Assembly: GCF_002192695.1 (NCBI RefSeq)
Contig: NZ_MTLG01000001.1
Coordinates: 1 to 64,000 of the forward strand
DNA length: 64,000 nt
Origin: Achromobacter xylosoxidans
GTDB lineage: Bacteria; Pseudomonadota; Gammaproteobacteria; Burkholderiales; Burkholderiaceae_B
Direction: 5' to 3'
Shown: positions 1 to 9,218 of the stretch, in pieces
Position numbering within the stretch: position 1 is the stretch's first letter
Layout of the letters: each line of letters starts with the position of its first letter
The notes under the pieces: model-generated
Seen by the model: only the letters and a program-made list of their open reading frames with translations
Databases searched by the model: none
Told to the model about the DNA's origin: nothing
Position numbers and translations under genes: made by a program

Positions 1-1455
1 GCGCTGCTGCACGACATCGGCAAGATCGCCGTCGATCTGCACGTCGAGCTGGCCGACGGCAGCATCTGGCACCCTTGGCACGGCCCGCTGCGCCAGCCAT
101 ACCGATTCCGCTACCGCGACGATCGCGAGTACCGCCTGCACAGCGCCGCGACAGGTTTGCTCTACCACCAACTGCTCGACCGTGAGGCCCTGGACTGGCT
201 CAGCGGCTATCCGTCCCTGTGGGCACCACTGCTCTACGTCCTGGCCGGGCAGTACGAGCACGCCGGCGTACTGGGCGAACTTGTCGTGCAGGCAGACCGG
301 GCCTCGGTGGCCCAGGAGCTGGGCGGCGATCCGGCCCGCGCCATGGCTGCGCCCAAGCACGCGCTGCAGCGCAAGCTGCTCGACGGGTTGCGCTACCTGC
401 TCAAGGAACAGTTGAAACTGAACCAGCCGGAAGCCTCCGATGGCTGGCTCACCGACGATGCCCTGTGGCTGGTGAGCAAAACGGTCTCGGACAAACTGCG
501 TGCGCACCTGCTGTCCCAAGGCGTCGATGGCATCCCTGCGAACAACACCGCGGTGTTCAACGTCCTCCAGGATCACGGCATGTTGCAGCCGGCGCCCGAC
601 GGCAAGGCTATTTGGCGCGCGACCATAACCAGTTCCACCGGCTGGTCCCACTCGTTCACCCTGTTGCGCCTCGCTCCTGCGCTGATCTGGGAATCTGGCG
701 AGCGACCGACGCCTTTTGCAGGCACGGTAGCGATCGACGCGGCAGTCGCCGAAAACGACGCCGAGGCGCCGAAAATGCCGCCTGCGGCCATGGCGAAGGC
801 AGCCCCGAACGGTCAGAAACTTCCATCTTGGGAAGGCAGTAGTACCGTCACCGCCTCACCGCCTAAGGCCCAGCCCGTGTCCGATGTCATGGAGGACATG
901 CTGGCAATGGTGAGCACGAGCGGCTCGCCTGGTGCCGAGCAGGATGTGGAGCCGGTCGCACAGAGAAGCTACCCCGCAGACCCCAGCACTCCTATGCCAG
1001 CGACTGCCGCAGTGCTTCCTTCGCCACCACCATCTACTGCTAAACCACCCCTAACAGCAGCGCCCCCGTCAGGCGAACATTTCATGATGTGGCTGAAACA
1101 GGGAATTGCTTCGCGCCGGCTCATCATCAACGACGCAAAAGCGCTCGTGCATTCCGTGAATGACACGGCCTACTTGGTCAGCCCAGGTGTGTTCCAGCGC
1201 TACGTCCAGGAGCACCCTCATGTCGGCACGCTGGCACGGCAGGACAAGATGCCGGATTGGCAGTGGGTGCAGAAGCGCTTTGAGAAACTGGGGTTGCATC
1301 GAAAGCACGACAGCGGCTTGAACATCTGGATCTGTGAAGTCACCGGGCCGCGCAAGTCCCGGAAGCTGCATGGGTATTTGCTGATCGATGCGAATTGGTT
1401 GTTCGATGCAGTACCACCCAACAATCCTTATCTCAGAGTTACGCAAGAGATTTGA
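1..1455 (+). CDS. traI: MobH-type conjugative relaxase TraI, 3' part
   Basis: The frame is open from the first base, so the gene begins upstream of the window; 484 residues are visible. The visible N-terminus reads ALLHDIGKIAVDLHVEL, the HD metal-binding motif of the TraI_2 relaxase domain used by MobH elements of the ICEclc/SXT type. After a Pro/Ala-rich linker (roughly residues 250-355), the C-terminal 120 residues (from about EHFMMWLKQGIASRRLIIND) match my memory of the TraI C-terminal domain (DUF1528 type). The family nicks oriT and starts conjugative transfer. The gene marks this side of the window as an integrative conjugative element running off to the left. The family is fairly certain; activity cannot be judged from a fragment. 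Confidence 0.85.
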   Translation, partial: ALLHDIGKIAVDLHVELADGSIWHPWHGPLRQPYRFRYRDDREYRLHSAATGLLYHQLLDREALDWLSGYPSLWAPLLYVLAGQYEHAGVLGELVVQADRASVAQELGGDPARAMAAPKHALQRKLLDGLRYLLKEQLKLNQPEASDGWLTDDALWLVSKTVSDKLRAHLLSQGVDGIPANNTAVFNVLQDHGMLQPAPDGKAIWRATITSSTGWSHSFTLLRLAPALIWESGERPTPFAGTVAIDAAVAENDAEAPKMPPAAMAKAAPNGQKLPSWEGSSTVTASPPKAQPVSDVMEDMLAMVSTSGSPGAEQDVEPVAQRSYPADPSTPMPATAAVLPSPPPSTAKPPLTAAPPSGEHFMMWLKQGIASRRLIINDAKALVHSVNDTAYLVSPGVFQRYVQEHPHVGTLARQDKMPDWQWVQKRFEKLGLHRKHDSGLNIWICEVTGPRKSRKLHGYLLIDANWLFDAVPPNNPYLRVTQEI

Positions 1456-1505
1456 GCATGGAGTCCTACGTGGCGGTGAGATACGGTAGAGTTCGCCTTG
1501 GTAGG

Positions 1506-2003
1506 TTAGCGGCTAGCCAAGGTGTCCAGCACAAAGTCAGCGCGTTGCGCCACTCTGATCTTGGGCAACCGCGATACCGCATAGCCCAGCGCTGGATAGG
1601 TGCGCTGAAGCCGCTCGAATTCAGCCCGCGCTTCATCCATGCTGTGACGGCGTTCTTCGTCCTGCACATAGATTTCAGGCCACGGCGTGGCCAGAAAGAT
1701 GCGCGAGTGGTAGCGATGCGACTGGGCAATCGTGTCCAGAATAGTAGTGCCGTCCAGTGCCTGGGGTGCTGCCGCCGCGTCGATCAGGCCACGGTCGAAG
1801 AACACCCATTGCGTATTGCTGCGTGGCGCATTGGCATGGTTGTCTAGCGCAAGGTCGATGGCCCCGCGCAGGAAGGCCGTCATGTCGAGCCACGGCAGGG
1901 CCTGGCCGCCCGTGCGTGTTTGTTCCTGAACGATACGCCGTCCAGGCTCCTCAATTACGGCATCCCTGGATTTCCATTCAACCCCCACAAACGAGAACGA
2001 CGA
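1506..2003 (-). pseudogene. AAA_28-like P-loop ATPase, N-terminally truncated
   Basis: A 160-residue frame opens with GTG at 1988 and stays open back to a stop at 2004-2006. It contains VFFDRGLIDAA, RIFLATPWPEIYVQDEERRHS and a C-terminal region typical of small AAA_28-type nucleotide-binding proteins. Family members begin with a G-x4-GK-S/T P-loop followed by EAGR. Here the EEPGRRIV segment is present but the P-loop is missing, and the sequence ahead of it is unrelated. I read this as a decayed gene whose 5' end was lost, consistent with the neighbouring IS66 remnant. It could instead be a short expressed protein without ATP binding. Confidence 0.6.
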
Positions 2004-2035
2004 TCAACTATCTCCTGAAAGGCCATCAGCATCCA

Positions 2036-2305
2036 TCAAGGCCAGCATGCCAACAATGAGTGCGTGCATGCCCTGTTGAGTTCGGCCTCCATCTCGGCTT
2101 CCTCCGTCGCACGGTCTGCATCCACGACGGGTTCCCGTTCGGCGACCGAGTACACCGTGTCGGCCACGGCAAGGCAGTGGAACGCCACGGTGGTCAACAG
2201 CCAGCGCGCATGCTCCATCGATATGCCGTAGGCCTGAGCGATGTGGCGTTGGTGGCCGACGATCTTGTCGAGCATGGGCTGGGTCGCCGCCAGACGGCGG
2301 ATCAC
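2036..2305 (-). CDS. Hypothetical protein, probably 5'-truncated
   Basis: An 89-residue frame starts with GTG at 2305 (VIRRLAATQPMLDKIVGHQRH) and contains a hydrophobic stretch HARWLLTTVAFHCLAVADTVY followed by an acidic tail. I do not recognise the family. The frame stays open upstream into the IS66 remnant, and no clear ribosome binding site precedes 2305, so the true N-terminus was probably replaced when the insertion sequence arrived. Given the flanking debris it may not be expressed. Confidence 0.35.
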   Translation of the reverse strand: MIRRLAATQPMLDKIVGHQRHIAQAYGISMEHARWLLTTVAFHCLAVADTVYSVAEREPVVDADRATEEAEMEAELNRACTHSLLACWP

Positions 2306-2309
2306 GTTG

Positions 2310-2478
2310 GGTACGCCTTGCCGTCGCCAAGATGCTTGGGCTTGAGCATCGGCGTCTCGTGGGCGTGCAGCACCACGTGGCGACGCAGTTCGTCATCCAG
2401 CGCCTTTACCATCGGCTGCAGTTGCGCGCCGCACGCACCGACCCACTGTGCCAGCGTCGAGCGGGCAACAGTAAGTCT
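2310..2478 (-). pseudogene. IS66-family transposase remnant
   Basis: About 55 codons of transposase remain: VARSTLAQWVGACGAQLQ, followed by HVVLHAHETPMLKP. In intact IS66 transposases this reads HADETP, and that Asp is part of the DDE catalytic triad; here it is His, and the frame breaks off soon afterwards. Neither terminal inverted repeat nor the companion orfs are seen. It is a scar, not an active element. Confidence 0.65.
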
Positions 2479-2563
2479 GATGCTCTTTGCGCATTCAGAT
2501 GAATGCATTACGCCCATACGAAATCCGAAATCAGCTCGGCCGCGCACAGCAGATGGCAGTTGT

Positions 2564-4504
2564 CTATGGCTGTAAATGCGCTTCCCGCAGAGCCATGTCC
2601 TCTCTCAGAATACGCTGGATCTCCAGTATCGCGGCCGCGCTCTGTTGCACGCTGTGCCCCGAAATAATGACTTTCTCGGACTGTGCGCCGGGAAGATGTG
2701 CGCTGCGATAAGGCACAAGACCGTCATCGGAATCATCGAGGGCCACTTCGGAATTGGCTTGGGCCACGATCGAGTGATAGCGCACCTGGGATGAGATGGG
2801 AAAGCCCGCCGCCGTACGCACGAACGGATCGTTTTCGTCGAGATTGTTCACGCTATTGGGAATGGTTGCCAGGCTTTCACGGCTGCTGGCGGCCGCATTG
2901 GGTGCCAGTGTATGGGCGAGTTCTTCGAGCACCGTAATGGGAAAGCGGATAAATCCCGCCATCCAGCGCCCCAGGCGTCCACCCGCGACCGATGTGCCCC
3001 GATGAGGCGCCGCGATGAAGATGGCACTGCTGACATTCGGGAAGGGCTCGAAGCGCAACATGGGATCAATGCGCCTGATCTGCTGCGGCGTCAACCGACT
3101 GTGATCCGCAGCCAATTGCACCAGCGATTGATCGGTTGACGACACCATCAACCGCGCGATGACCCCGCCCATGCTATGCCCCACCAGCACGAGGTCGGAC
3201 GACGCCGGCGCTTGGCCGGATGGGTCGAAATGCGTCAGCGTATCCCCGAGCGCCCTGCGAATCATGGCGTGGTTCAACGCGACTGGCATGTTGGTCGGGT
3301 AGTAGACCTGCCAGATCTGGTAATGCTGGCGCAGGGCCTCATCGCCCAGGATTTCGTTGGCGAGTTCCACCCAGGCTTCAGGGCTGCTGGCCAGTCCGTG
3401 CAGCATGACGATGATCCGCCTGTTCGGATCGTAGGGCTGCATCAAGTAGACGTGCGGGCGGTCGATGCCACCCTCGCGCCCGAGCAGGCTGCGCAGCGAC
3501 TGGCGGTTGAAATTGGCACGGGCCAGCCATACGCCATAGCCGGCCGTGAAATTGGCCGCCAGCGGCACACGTTGGCCGCGCAGCATAATGGCCGATTCCA
3601 CATAGGGGTCATGCACCGTCAGACGGGCTGTACGAGCATGCAGCACGCTGTCCAAGTTGTCTCCGTCGGGATGCAGCAGAACCGTCATGGACGGCGCGGG
3701 CATCTCGCTCCAGGGCAGCGGTTGCTGATCATGTTTTGCCGCTGGGCGACCACCCCGAGTTGGGGCGGCGCTCAGGGACTCGTCCGGAATGACCGCCACA
3801 AGCTCGGCGCCAAAGCCGTCGCGCCGGTAGAGGCTACGCAATCCACGGAAAGACAGGGACGAGGCTGGCAGGAGTTCGGCTGGCACCGCCGTACTGCCCG
3901 GTAAGCGCGCGCCGCGGATATCCAGCTTCAGTTCCCAGCCTGCAATGTTCCAACTGGTCTGGTCGGGCAACTGCGTCGGCATTTGTTGCCGAACTTCGAA
4001 CATGCCGGTGGCCGCATGCTCGACGGCATAGTTATACCAATCCCGCACTTGGGTCTGGCGATCCTCGAAGGCCCGCTCTCCCGGAGTATGGTCACCAAGG
4101 AACAGATAAGCATAGGCATAGCGAATCGTCTCAAGCCAGGCGGCTTGCTGCGCTGAGCCGGGCTTCATGGCCTGAGCCTGCGCCAGCCATAGTTCGGACA
4201 GTGCAGCCAGGCGTCTATCCGTGGCGACCCCCGTCACGGTAGCCAAGGCCTCCGCGCACTCCGAGGAGATCGGCTTTGCGCATGCCTGCTCATCCAATGC
4301 CGCCACCCTGATGGTCTGGACAGTCGCATCGCTGAGCTTGCCACGTGTCAGGATGTCGCCGCGCTTGAGTTCGATGGCCTCCCTGGCAGGTAGCGTATGA
4401 ACTTCAACCACTGGGCCGAACTCGCGCAGGATCGAGCAGCCCCCCAGCAGCAGCGGAGCAAGAGCGGCGCATGCAATGAGAAGGCAGGCCTGCGGGAACC
4501 TCAT
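2564..4504 (-). CDS. Lipoprotein alpha/beta-hydrolase (esterase/lipase-like)
   Basis: The 646-residue protein starts with a lipoprotein signal: a hydrophobic segment ending in the lipobox LLGGC. The catalytic core is in the second half. HGLASSPEAW gives the oxyanion region, DLVLVGHSMGGVIARLMV carries the GxSxG nucleophile elbow, and DDGLVPYRS plus the later SGHSVQQS are likely acid and base positions. The N-terminal 300 residues are not recognised. The ATG overlaps the stop of the DUF4105 gene (ATGA), so the three-gene operon with tetR is translationally coupled. Likely an envelope-anchored esterase; its substrate is unknown. Confidence 0.8.
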   Translation of the reverse strand: MRFPQACLLIACAALAPLLLGGCSILREFGPVVEVHTLPAREAIELKRGDILTRGKLSDATVQTIRVAALDEQACAKPISSECAEALATVTGVATDRRLAALSELWLAQAQAMKPGSAQQAAWLETIRYAYAYLFLGDHTPGERAFEDRQTQVRDWYNYAVEHAATGMFEVRQQMPTQLPDQTSWNIAGWELKLDIRGARLPGSTAVPAELLPASSLSFRGLRSLYRRDGFGAELVAVIPDESLSAAPTRGGRPAAKHDQQPLPWSEMPAPSMTVLLHPDGDNLDSVLHARTARLTVHDPYVESAIMLRGQRVPLAANFTAGYGVWLARANFNRQSLRSLLGREGGIDRPHVYLMQPYDPNRRIIVMLHGLASSPEAWVELANEILGDEALRQHYQIWQVYYPTNMPVALNHAMIRRALGDTLTHFDPSGQAPASSDLVLVGHSMGGVIARLMVSSTDQSLVQLAADHSRLTPQQIRRIDPMLRFEPFPNVSSAIFIAAPHRGTSVAGGRLGRWMAGFIRFPITVLEELAHTLAPNAAASSRESLATIPNSVNNLDENDPFVRTAAGFPISSQVRYHSIVAQANSEVALDDSDDGLVPYRSAHLPGAQSEKVIISGHSVQQSAAAILEIQRILREDMALREAHLQP

Positions 4505-5547
4505 GGATTCACCTCGTTGGCAGGGATGCCTGGCACGCCTTGTCGAATCGACATCGAGAAGTCATCCTCTGACACATCGGAAGCAAGGGCACGTTCGTTG
4601 ATATGCCCCAGTGCCTGCAATTCATCGTAACGATAGCCAGGCGTCAATCCATGCAGGTCGTAGACGTACCGCGCAAAATATCCAGACAGCAGCAGGCGAT
4701 AGTCCATTGGCAATGCGGGCGCAATGACCCGGGCCAGCTCGAATACGATGGTCGTGCAGTTACTGGTTAACGTGTTGTAAAAGCGCGGTTTCTGCCGCAG
4801 TTCATTGGCCGCGTTCAGATACTCCAGAAACAACGCGCGGGCACTCGCCTGATTCATCTGCAAGCGATAGAGATAAACATCTTCGCCTCGCGCGTTGCTG
4901 CGCGTACGCACAATGTCTCGCTCATCGGCGGCTACCAGGATCTGCTCGAACTGACGGAAGAATCCTCCTACCGCCGAGAAGGACTCATGGCGTTCCTTGC
5001 GAATTTCCAGCGAGAACACCACGCGTTCACCGCCATCGAAGCCGAACGACACCAGGGTGTGGGCGATGTGCGGCCCCATCCAGTAGGAAAGCACCAAGTC
5101 GGCGCTGCGCAGACGATCCAGGTCGTATGTGCGGCTCTCCCACTGCGGGGTGTAGTCGGTTTCGCTGCGCCACTGGAAGTTGCGCACATTATTCAGGTGA
5201 ACATGGTTGCCGTCGATCCTGGCCTCCAGCAACTGAGCGACATCGTCAGCCCATACACGCTGGTGTGACGGCTGCAGCGTCCCCCACCACATGAGCAGGG
5301 AGGCGGCTGCGATCACAAATGCGAATCCGGCGATGTTGCGATTGCGCCGCCCAAGCAAGCCCGCCCGCGACAAGACAACGGTCACACCCAATGTGGACCA
5401 CATGGCAATGACAAACCATCGCACCACCGAAGGTCCCGGCATCTGATGCCACAGAGCCAGCGCACCCCACACAGTCAGCAGCAGTACCACAAAGCCGATC
5501 GCCAAGCCTGCAAGGGCGCGCAGGACTCTGTGCATCACTCCGCTCAT
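4501..5547 (-). CDS. DUF4105 (Lnb N-terminal-like) membrane protein
   Basis: The protein has 348 residues. Three hydrophobic segments fill about residues 8-105, and the rest is predicted to be periplasmic. The soluble part has the features of DUF4105: the WxxRTYDLDRLRSADLVLSYW region, the ERVVFSLEIRKE strand and YNTLTSNCTTIVFELAR, which holds a conserved Asn-Cys pair suggestive of a papain-like hydrolase fold. The start overlaps the tetR stop by four bases, and its own stop overlaps the lipoprotein start. Function is unproven; a role in envelope or lipid processing with the neighbouring esterase is inferred from the operon. Confidence 0.75.
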   Translation of the reverse strand: MSGVMHRVLRALAGLAIGFVVLLLTVWGALALWHQMPGPSVVRWFVIAMWSTLGVTVVLSRAGLLGRRNRNIAGFAFVIAAASLLMWWGTLQPSHQRVWADDVAQLLEARIDGNHVHLNNVRNFQWRSETDYTPQWESRTYDLDRLRSADLVLSYWMGPHIAHTLVSFGFDGGERVVFSLEIRKERHESFSAVGGFFRQFEQILVAADERDIVRTRSNARGEDVYLYRLQMNQASARALFLEYLNAANELRQKPRFYNTLTSNCTTIVFELARVIAPALPMDYRLLLSGYFARYVYDLHGLTPGYRYDELQALGHINERALASDVSEDDFSMSIRQGVPGIPANEVNP

Positions 5548-6182
5548 TGAGGCTGCAAAAGCTCAAGCAACAGTTGCCGGTGCGCATCCCGTAACTGCAC
5601 CAGCGAGATGGAAGGATTCCCCTTGGACAGCATCGAGGAACTCAGCCACAGCACTGCGGGCGCGAGCGCCAACGGGAAGAAGTGTTCGGTCAAGACGCCT
5701 GGGCGAATGACGCCTCGGCGTATGTTGCGGTGGATGATGGTCTGCGCCCGCTCTTTCAGCCCGAGCGCAACTTCGTTGTGCCAACGCTGCACCAGCTCTG
5801 GAGTTCGGGCGCTTTCGGCCAGAAGCAGCCGGTAGATCGACATCGTGGCAGGGGAGCTGAAGGTCGCGTACAGGCGATCCAGGTAGACATCTACCAGCTC
5901 TGGCAACGTCAGATCCTCATCCGGGAGCCAGCCCTGGAAATCACAAATCTGCTTCGTCGTACGTTCGAGCAAGGCGTGAAAAATTTCTTCCTTGCTTTTG
6001 AAGTGGGCATAGATGCCAGCCTTGGACAAGCCCGCGCATTCCGCCAGGCGCTCCATCGACACTGCGTTGTATGTCCGATCCGCGAATTCGACCAGGGCCG
6101 CGTCGAGTATTTCCTCTTTCCTGGCGGCAGAGGACAGGTAGCGGCGCTTGTTGTCTGGCGCGTCATCTTTATTGGGTGGCAT
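5544..6182 (-). CDS. TetR-family transcriptional regulator
   Basis: The 212-residue protein has a classic N-terminal TetR helix-turn-helix: RKEEILDAALVEFADRTY, then MERLAECAGLSKAGIYAHFKSKEEIF at about residues 22-64. The C-terminal ligand domain is variable. It is the first gene of the minus-strand operon and is divergent from the efflux operon at 6634. An inverted repeat at the efflux promoter (6345-6372) is a likely operator. By analogy with AcrR/TtgR arrangements it probably represses the exporter and its own operon until an inducer binds. Confidence 0.9.
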   Translation of the reverse strand: MPPNKDDAPDNKRRYLSSAARKEEILDAALVEFADRTYNAVSMERLAECAGLSKAGIYAHFKSKEEIFHALLERTTKQICDFQGWLPDEDLTLPELVDVYLDRLYATFSSPATMSIYRLLLAESARTPELVQRWHNEVALGLKERAQTIIHRNIRRGVIRPGVLTEHFFPLALAPAVLWLSSSMLSKGNPSISLVQLRDAHRQLLLELLQPQ

Positions 6183-6633
6183 TCAAAGGCTCTGTTCAAA
6201 GATCTGAGGGGTGTTCCCATGGGCCTGTCACCGGCTCTACCAAGAATCAGGGCCTTCCTTGAACCCAAGCCGGCAGCTCGAATTGACCTGCGTCAATGAC
6301 CGACGAGCCCGCTGATTGCGGTTCTTGGATTGTAACGTATAATTGAAAACAACCGTCCAATCGTTTGTTTTCAGATTTCACAATGCAGATCAACACAGGG
6401 CGCGAGTGAACCCGGCACATCGGGTTACGACACAGGAAGAGCGCCCTATCAACCAGCCGGGGAACACGGGGATGCACATATCAACAAGGAGATGAAGTGG
6501 GCTTGACAGCACTTGCAAGCAAGAAAGTAGGGCTTGCGGACACCAGCCACGAACCCCGCATTGCGCGGGTGGCAGCCATTCCCTCCTCTGCGACCAGACC
6601 CTCTTCAGCCCGATACCTGTACGGAACGTGACC
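6183..6633. promoter_or_regulatory. Divergent tetR / efflux operon control region
   Basis: This 451-bp gap separates tetR from the exporter. Rightward promoter: TTGCGG (6316-6321), 16 bp, TATAAT (6338-6343). Just downstream, GAAAACAA (6345-6352) and TTGTTTTC (6365-6372) form a perfect 8-bp inverted repeat with a 12-bp spacer, a good TetR operator position. Upstream, ATTGAC-CTGC-GTCAAT (6282-6297) is a perfect palindrome resembling an FNR/ANR/FixK box. Its centre is about 60 bp before the expected transcription start. The remaining 250 bp make a long 5' leader without a recognised gene. Confidence 0.6.
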
Positions 6634-8121
6634 ATGCTCCCAACTTCCCCGTTGTTTCCTGCGTTCAGATTGCGCGCTGCCTCGTTGGCCCTGAGCGCCG
6701 TCGTCTTGACCGGCTGCATGTCGCTCGCTCCGGCGCCAGACACCCCGCCATTGCCCGTGCCCGAAGCCTGGCCCGCGCATCTTGGATCAGGCACCGACGG
6801 CGCCCACGCGGGAGAGCTTGCCTGGCAGGCGTACTTCACCGACCCCCTGCTGCAACGCCTCATCGAGACCGCGCTGGAGAACAACCGCGATCTGCGCCTG
6901 GCCGCGCTGCGTGTCGAGGAAGCCAGCGCCGCATTCCGCATTCAGCGCTCGGATCGATTTCCTGCCGTGGGCGTGGGTGCCCAGGGTGGACGCGCCCGCG
7001 TCCCTGGCGATCTGAACATGTCGGGCCGGTCGCAGGTGGGCGGCGAATATCGGGCCGAGGTGGGTTTGAGCACCTGGGAGCTGGATCTGTGGGGCCGGGT
7101 CCGCAACCTGGAAGACGCCGCCCTGCAAAGCTGGCTGGCTTCCGACGCGGCCCGCCAGGCCGTCCACCTGGCGCTAATCGCCCAGGTGGCCGACGGTTAT
7201 CTTGGCTTGCGCGAGATAGACGAACGCGTGGCTATCGCCCGTCAAACCGTCGCGACCCGCGAGGAGTCCTATCGCATTTTCCGGCGCCGCGTTGAAGTCG
7301 GCTCGACCTCGAAGCTGGACCTCACTCAAGTCCAAACTTTGCTGAACCAGGCTCAGGCGCTGCTAACCCAGCTTGAGCAAGCACGCGCCACGCAACTGCA
7401 CGCGCTGGCACTGCTGGTAGGTGCCGATCCTGGCCCGCTGCCCACCAAGGCACCCTTCGATGAAACAACGGTGCTGGCCGAACTCCGGGCCGGCCTGCCC
7501 TCGGAGCTGCTGGTCAGTCGCCCGGACATCATTTCCGCCGAACACCAATTGCGTGCCGGCGATGCCAACATCGGCGCGGCCCGTGCGGCGTTCTTGCCGC
7601 GCATTGCGCTGACCGGCAGCTTCGGCACGGCCAGTTCCGATCTTGACGGCCTGTTCGATTCCGGCAGCCGCGCCTGGACCTTCATGCCCACCCTGTCGCT
7701 GCCCATCTTCGATGGCGGGCGGCGGCGCGCCAACCTGGAACTGAGCGAAGTGCGTCGTGACATCGCCGTTGCCGGATACGAGAAGACCATTCAAACGGCC
7801 TTTCGCGAGGTGGCCGATGCACTGAGCGCCAAGTACTGGCTGGCTGAGCAATTGACGATCCAGCGGGCCAATCTGGAAGCGCAAAGCGAACGCGCGCGGC
7901 TGGCCCAGTTGCGCTACGACAACGGCTCGGCCGCTTTCCTGGAGGTGCTGGACGCCCAACGCGATCTGCTGGATGCCGGACAACAACTGGTGCAGGCGCG
8001 CCGTGCGCTGCTGTCTAGCCAGGTGGCACTGTATGCCGCGCTCGGCGGCGGCACCCTCGCAGCAACCGACGGGGCGCAGGGTGCGACCTCGGCGCCCGCT
8101 CCCACCCCATCAATCCGTTAA
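6634..8121 (+). CDS. NodT-family outer-membrane efflux lipoprotein
   Basis: The 495-residue protein is a TolC/OprM-type outer-membrane factor. ATG at 6634 is preferred over the GTG at 6628 because GGAA sits at a better distance. The signal peptide ends in the lipobox VLTGC. Two repeated OMF domains follow: AYFTDPLLQRLIETALENN at the start of the mature protein, SRPDIISAEHQLRAGDANIGAARAAFLP in the second, and the late LRYDNGSAAFLEVLDAQR. These proteins trimerise into an outer-membrane channel with a periplasmic tunnel. Here it is the first gene of an exporter operon with HlyD and ABC components, so it is the likely exit duct for that pump. Confidence 0.9.
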   Translation: MLPTSPLFPAFRLRAASLALSAVVLTGCMSLAPAPDTPPLPVPEAWPAHLGSGTDGAHAGELAWQAYFTDPLLQRLIETALENNRDLRLAALRVEEASAAFRIQRSDRFPAVGVGAQGGRARVPGDLNMSGRSQVGGEYRAEVGLSTWELDLWGRVRNLEDAALQSWLASDAARQAVHLALIAQVADGYLGLREIDERVAIARQTVATREESYRIFRRRVEVGSTSKLDLTQVQTLLNQAQALLTQLEQARATQLHALALLVGADPGPLPTKAPFDETTVLAELRAGLPSELLVSRPDIISAEHQLRAGDANIGAARAAFLPRIALTGSFGTASSDLDGLFDSGSRAWTFMPTLSLPIFDGGRRRANLELSEVRRDIAVAGYEKTIQTAFREVADALSAKYWLAEQLTIQRANLEAQSERARLAQLRYDNGSAAFLEVLDAQRDLLDAGQQLVQARRALLSSQVALYAALGGGTLAATDGAQGATSAPAPTPSIR

Positions 8122-8135
8122 GGCACGCCGAACCC

Positions 8136-9215
8136 ATGACCTTCTCACCCTCTCTCAAGAAAAAACTCCTGGTCGCTGCCGCCGCAGCTGTTGTTGTCGC
8201 GCTGGCCTGGTGGGGCTGGACGAAGTTTGCCGATACCGGCCCCGGCAAAGGATTCGTCAACGGCAATGGCCGCATCGAAGCCACGGAGATCGACATCGCC
8301 ACCAAGCTGCCCGGACGTATCGAAGACATTCTGGTCCGTGAAGGCGATTTCGTCTCAGCGGGCCAGCCACTGGCCAGGATGCAACTGGAAACGCTTGAGG
8401 CGCAGCGCGACGAAGCCTTCGCCATGCGTGAACAGGCCGAGCATTCTGTGACCGCAGCACAGGCCCAGGTGGCGCTGCGTGAAGCCGACGTGGTTGCGGC
8501 GCAGGCACTCGTCGGCCAGCGCGAGTCGGAGCTCGATGCCGCGCAACGGCGGCTGAAACGTTCGCAGACATTATCCCAAGAAGGCGCCGCCTCGATACAA
8601 GAGTTGGACGATGACCGGGCGCGCGTGCGGGGCGCACAGGCGACGCTCGCGGCCAGCAAAGCACAGACCGCCGCTGCCCGCGCCGCGGTCGAGGCCGCCA
8701 AGGCGCAGCTCGTAGGTGCAAGGTCCAGCGTGTCCGCTGCCACGGCCAGCATCAACCGCATCGAAGCCGACATACGCGACAGCGAACTGCGCTCGCCGCG
8801 TGACGGTCGGGTGCAGGTGCGGGTGGCGCAACCCGGCGAGGTGCTGGGATCGGGCGGACGCGTCCTGAATCTTATCGACCTGTCGGACGTCTACATCACC
8901 TTCTTCCTGCCCGAGACCGTGGCCGGCCGCGTCGCGCTGGGTTCCGAGGTCCGCATCATTCTGGATGCCGCGCCGGAGTATGTGATACCAGCCACTGTTT
9001 CCTTCGTCGCCAGCGCGGCGCAGTTCACCCCCAAAACGGTCGAAACCGCCAGCGAGCGGCAGAAACTGATGTTTCGCGTGCGCGCGCAGATTTCGCAGGA
9101 GTTGCTGCGTGAGCACCTCAATCAGGTCAAGACCGGGTTGCCCGGCGTGGCCTGGATCAAACTCGACGCCAATGCCGAGTGGCCTCAAAACCTCTCCGTT
9201 CGCGTGCCGGAGTAA
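8136..9215 (+). CDS. HlyD/YhiI-type periplasmic adaptor
   Basis: The protein has 359 residues. One transmembrane segment (about residues 10-25) is followed by a lipoyl half-motif (NGRIEATEIDIATKLPGRIEDILVREGD), a long Ala/Gln/Glu-rich coiled-coil hairpin at about 85-215, the second half-motif (LRSPRDGRVQVRVAQPGEVL) and a beta-barrel domain. Length and order match E. coli YhiI. Adaptors of this kind join an inner-membrane ABC pump to an outer-membrane factor, and both are encoded next door. It lies 14 bp after the OMF gene and 3 bp before the ABC gene. Confidence 0.9.
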   Translation: MTFSPSLKKKLLVAAAAAVVVALAWWGWTKFADTGPGKGFVNGNGRIEATEIDIATKLPGRIEDILVREGDFVSAGQPLARMQLETLEAQRDEAFAMREQAEHSVTAAQAQVALREADVVAAQALVGQRESELDAAQRRLKRSQTLSQEGAASIQELDDDRARVRGAQATLAASKAQTAAARAAVEAAKAQLVGARSSVSAATASINRIEADIRDSELRSPRDGRVQVRVAQPGEVLGSGGRVLNLIDLSDVYITFFLPETVAGRVALGSEVRIILDAAPEYVIPATVSFVASAAQFTPKTVETASERQKLMFRVRAQISQELLREHLNQVKTGLPGVAWIKLDANAEWPQNLSVRVPE

Positions 9216-9218
9216 GGT

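Noticed and set aside
6492-6506. Mini-gene MKWA behind AAGGAG in the efflux leader
   Set aside because: Four codons with no attenuator-like structure downstream; likely chance.
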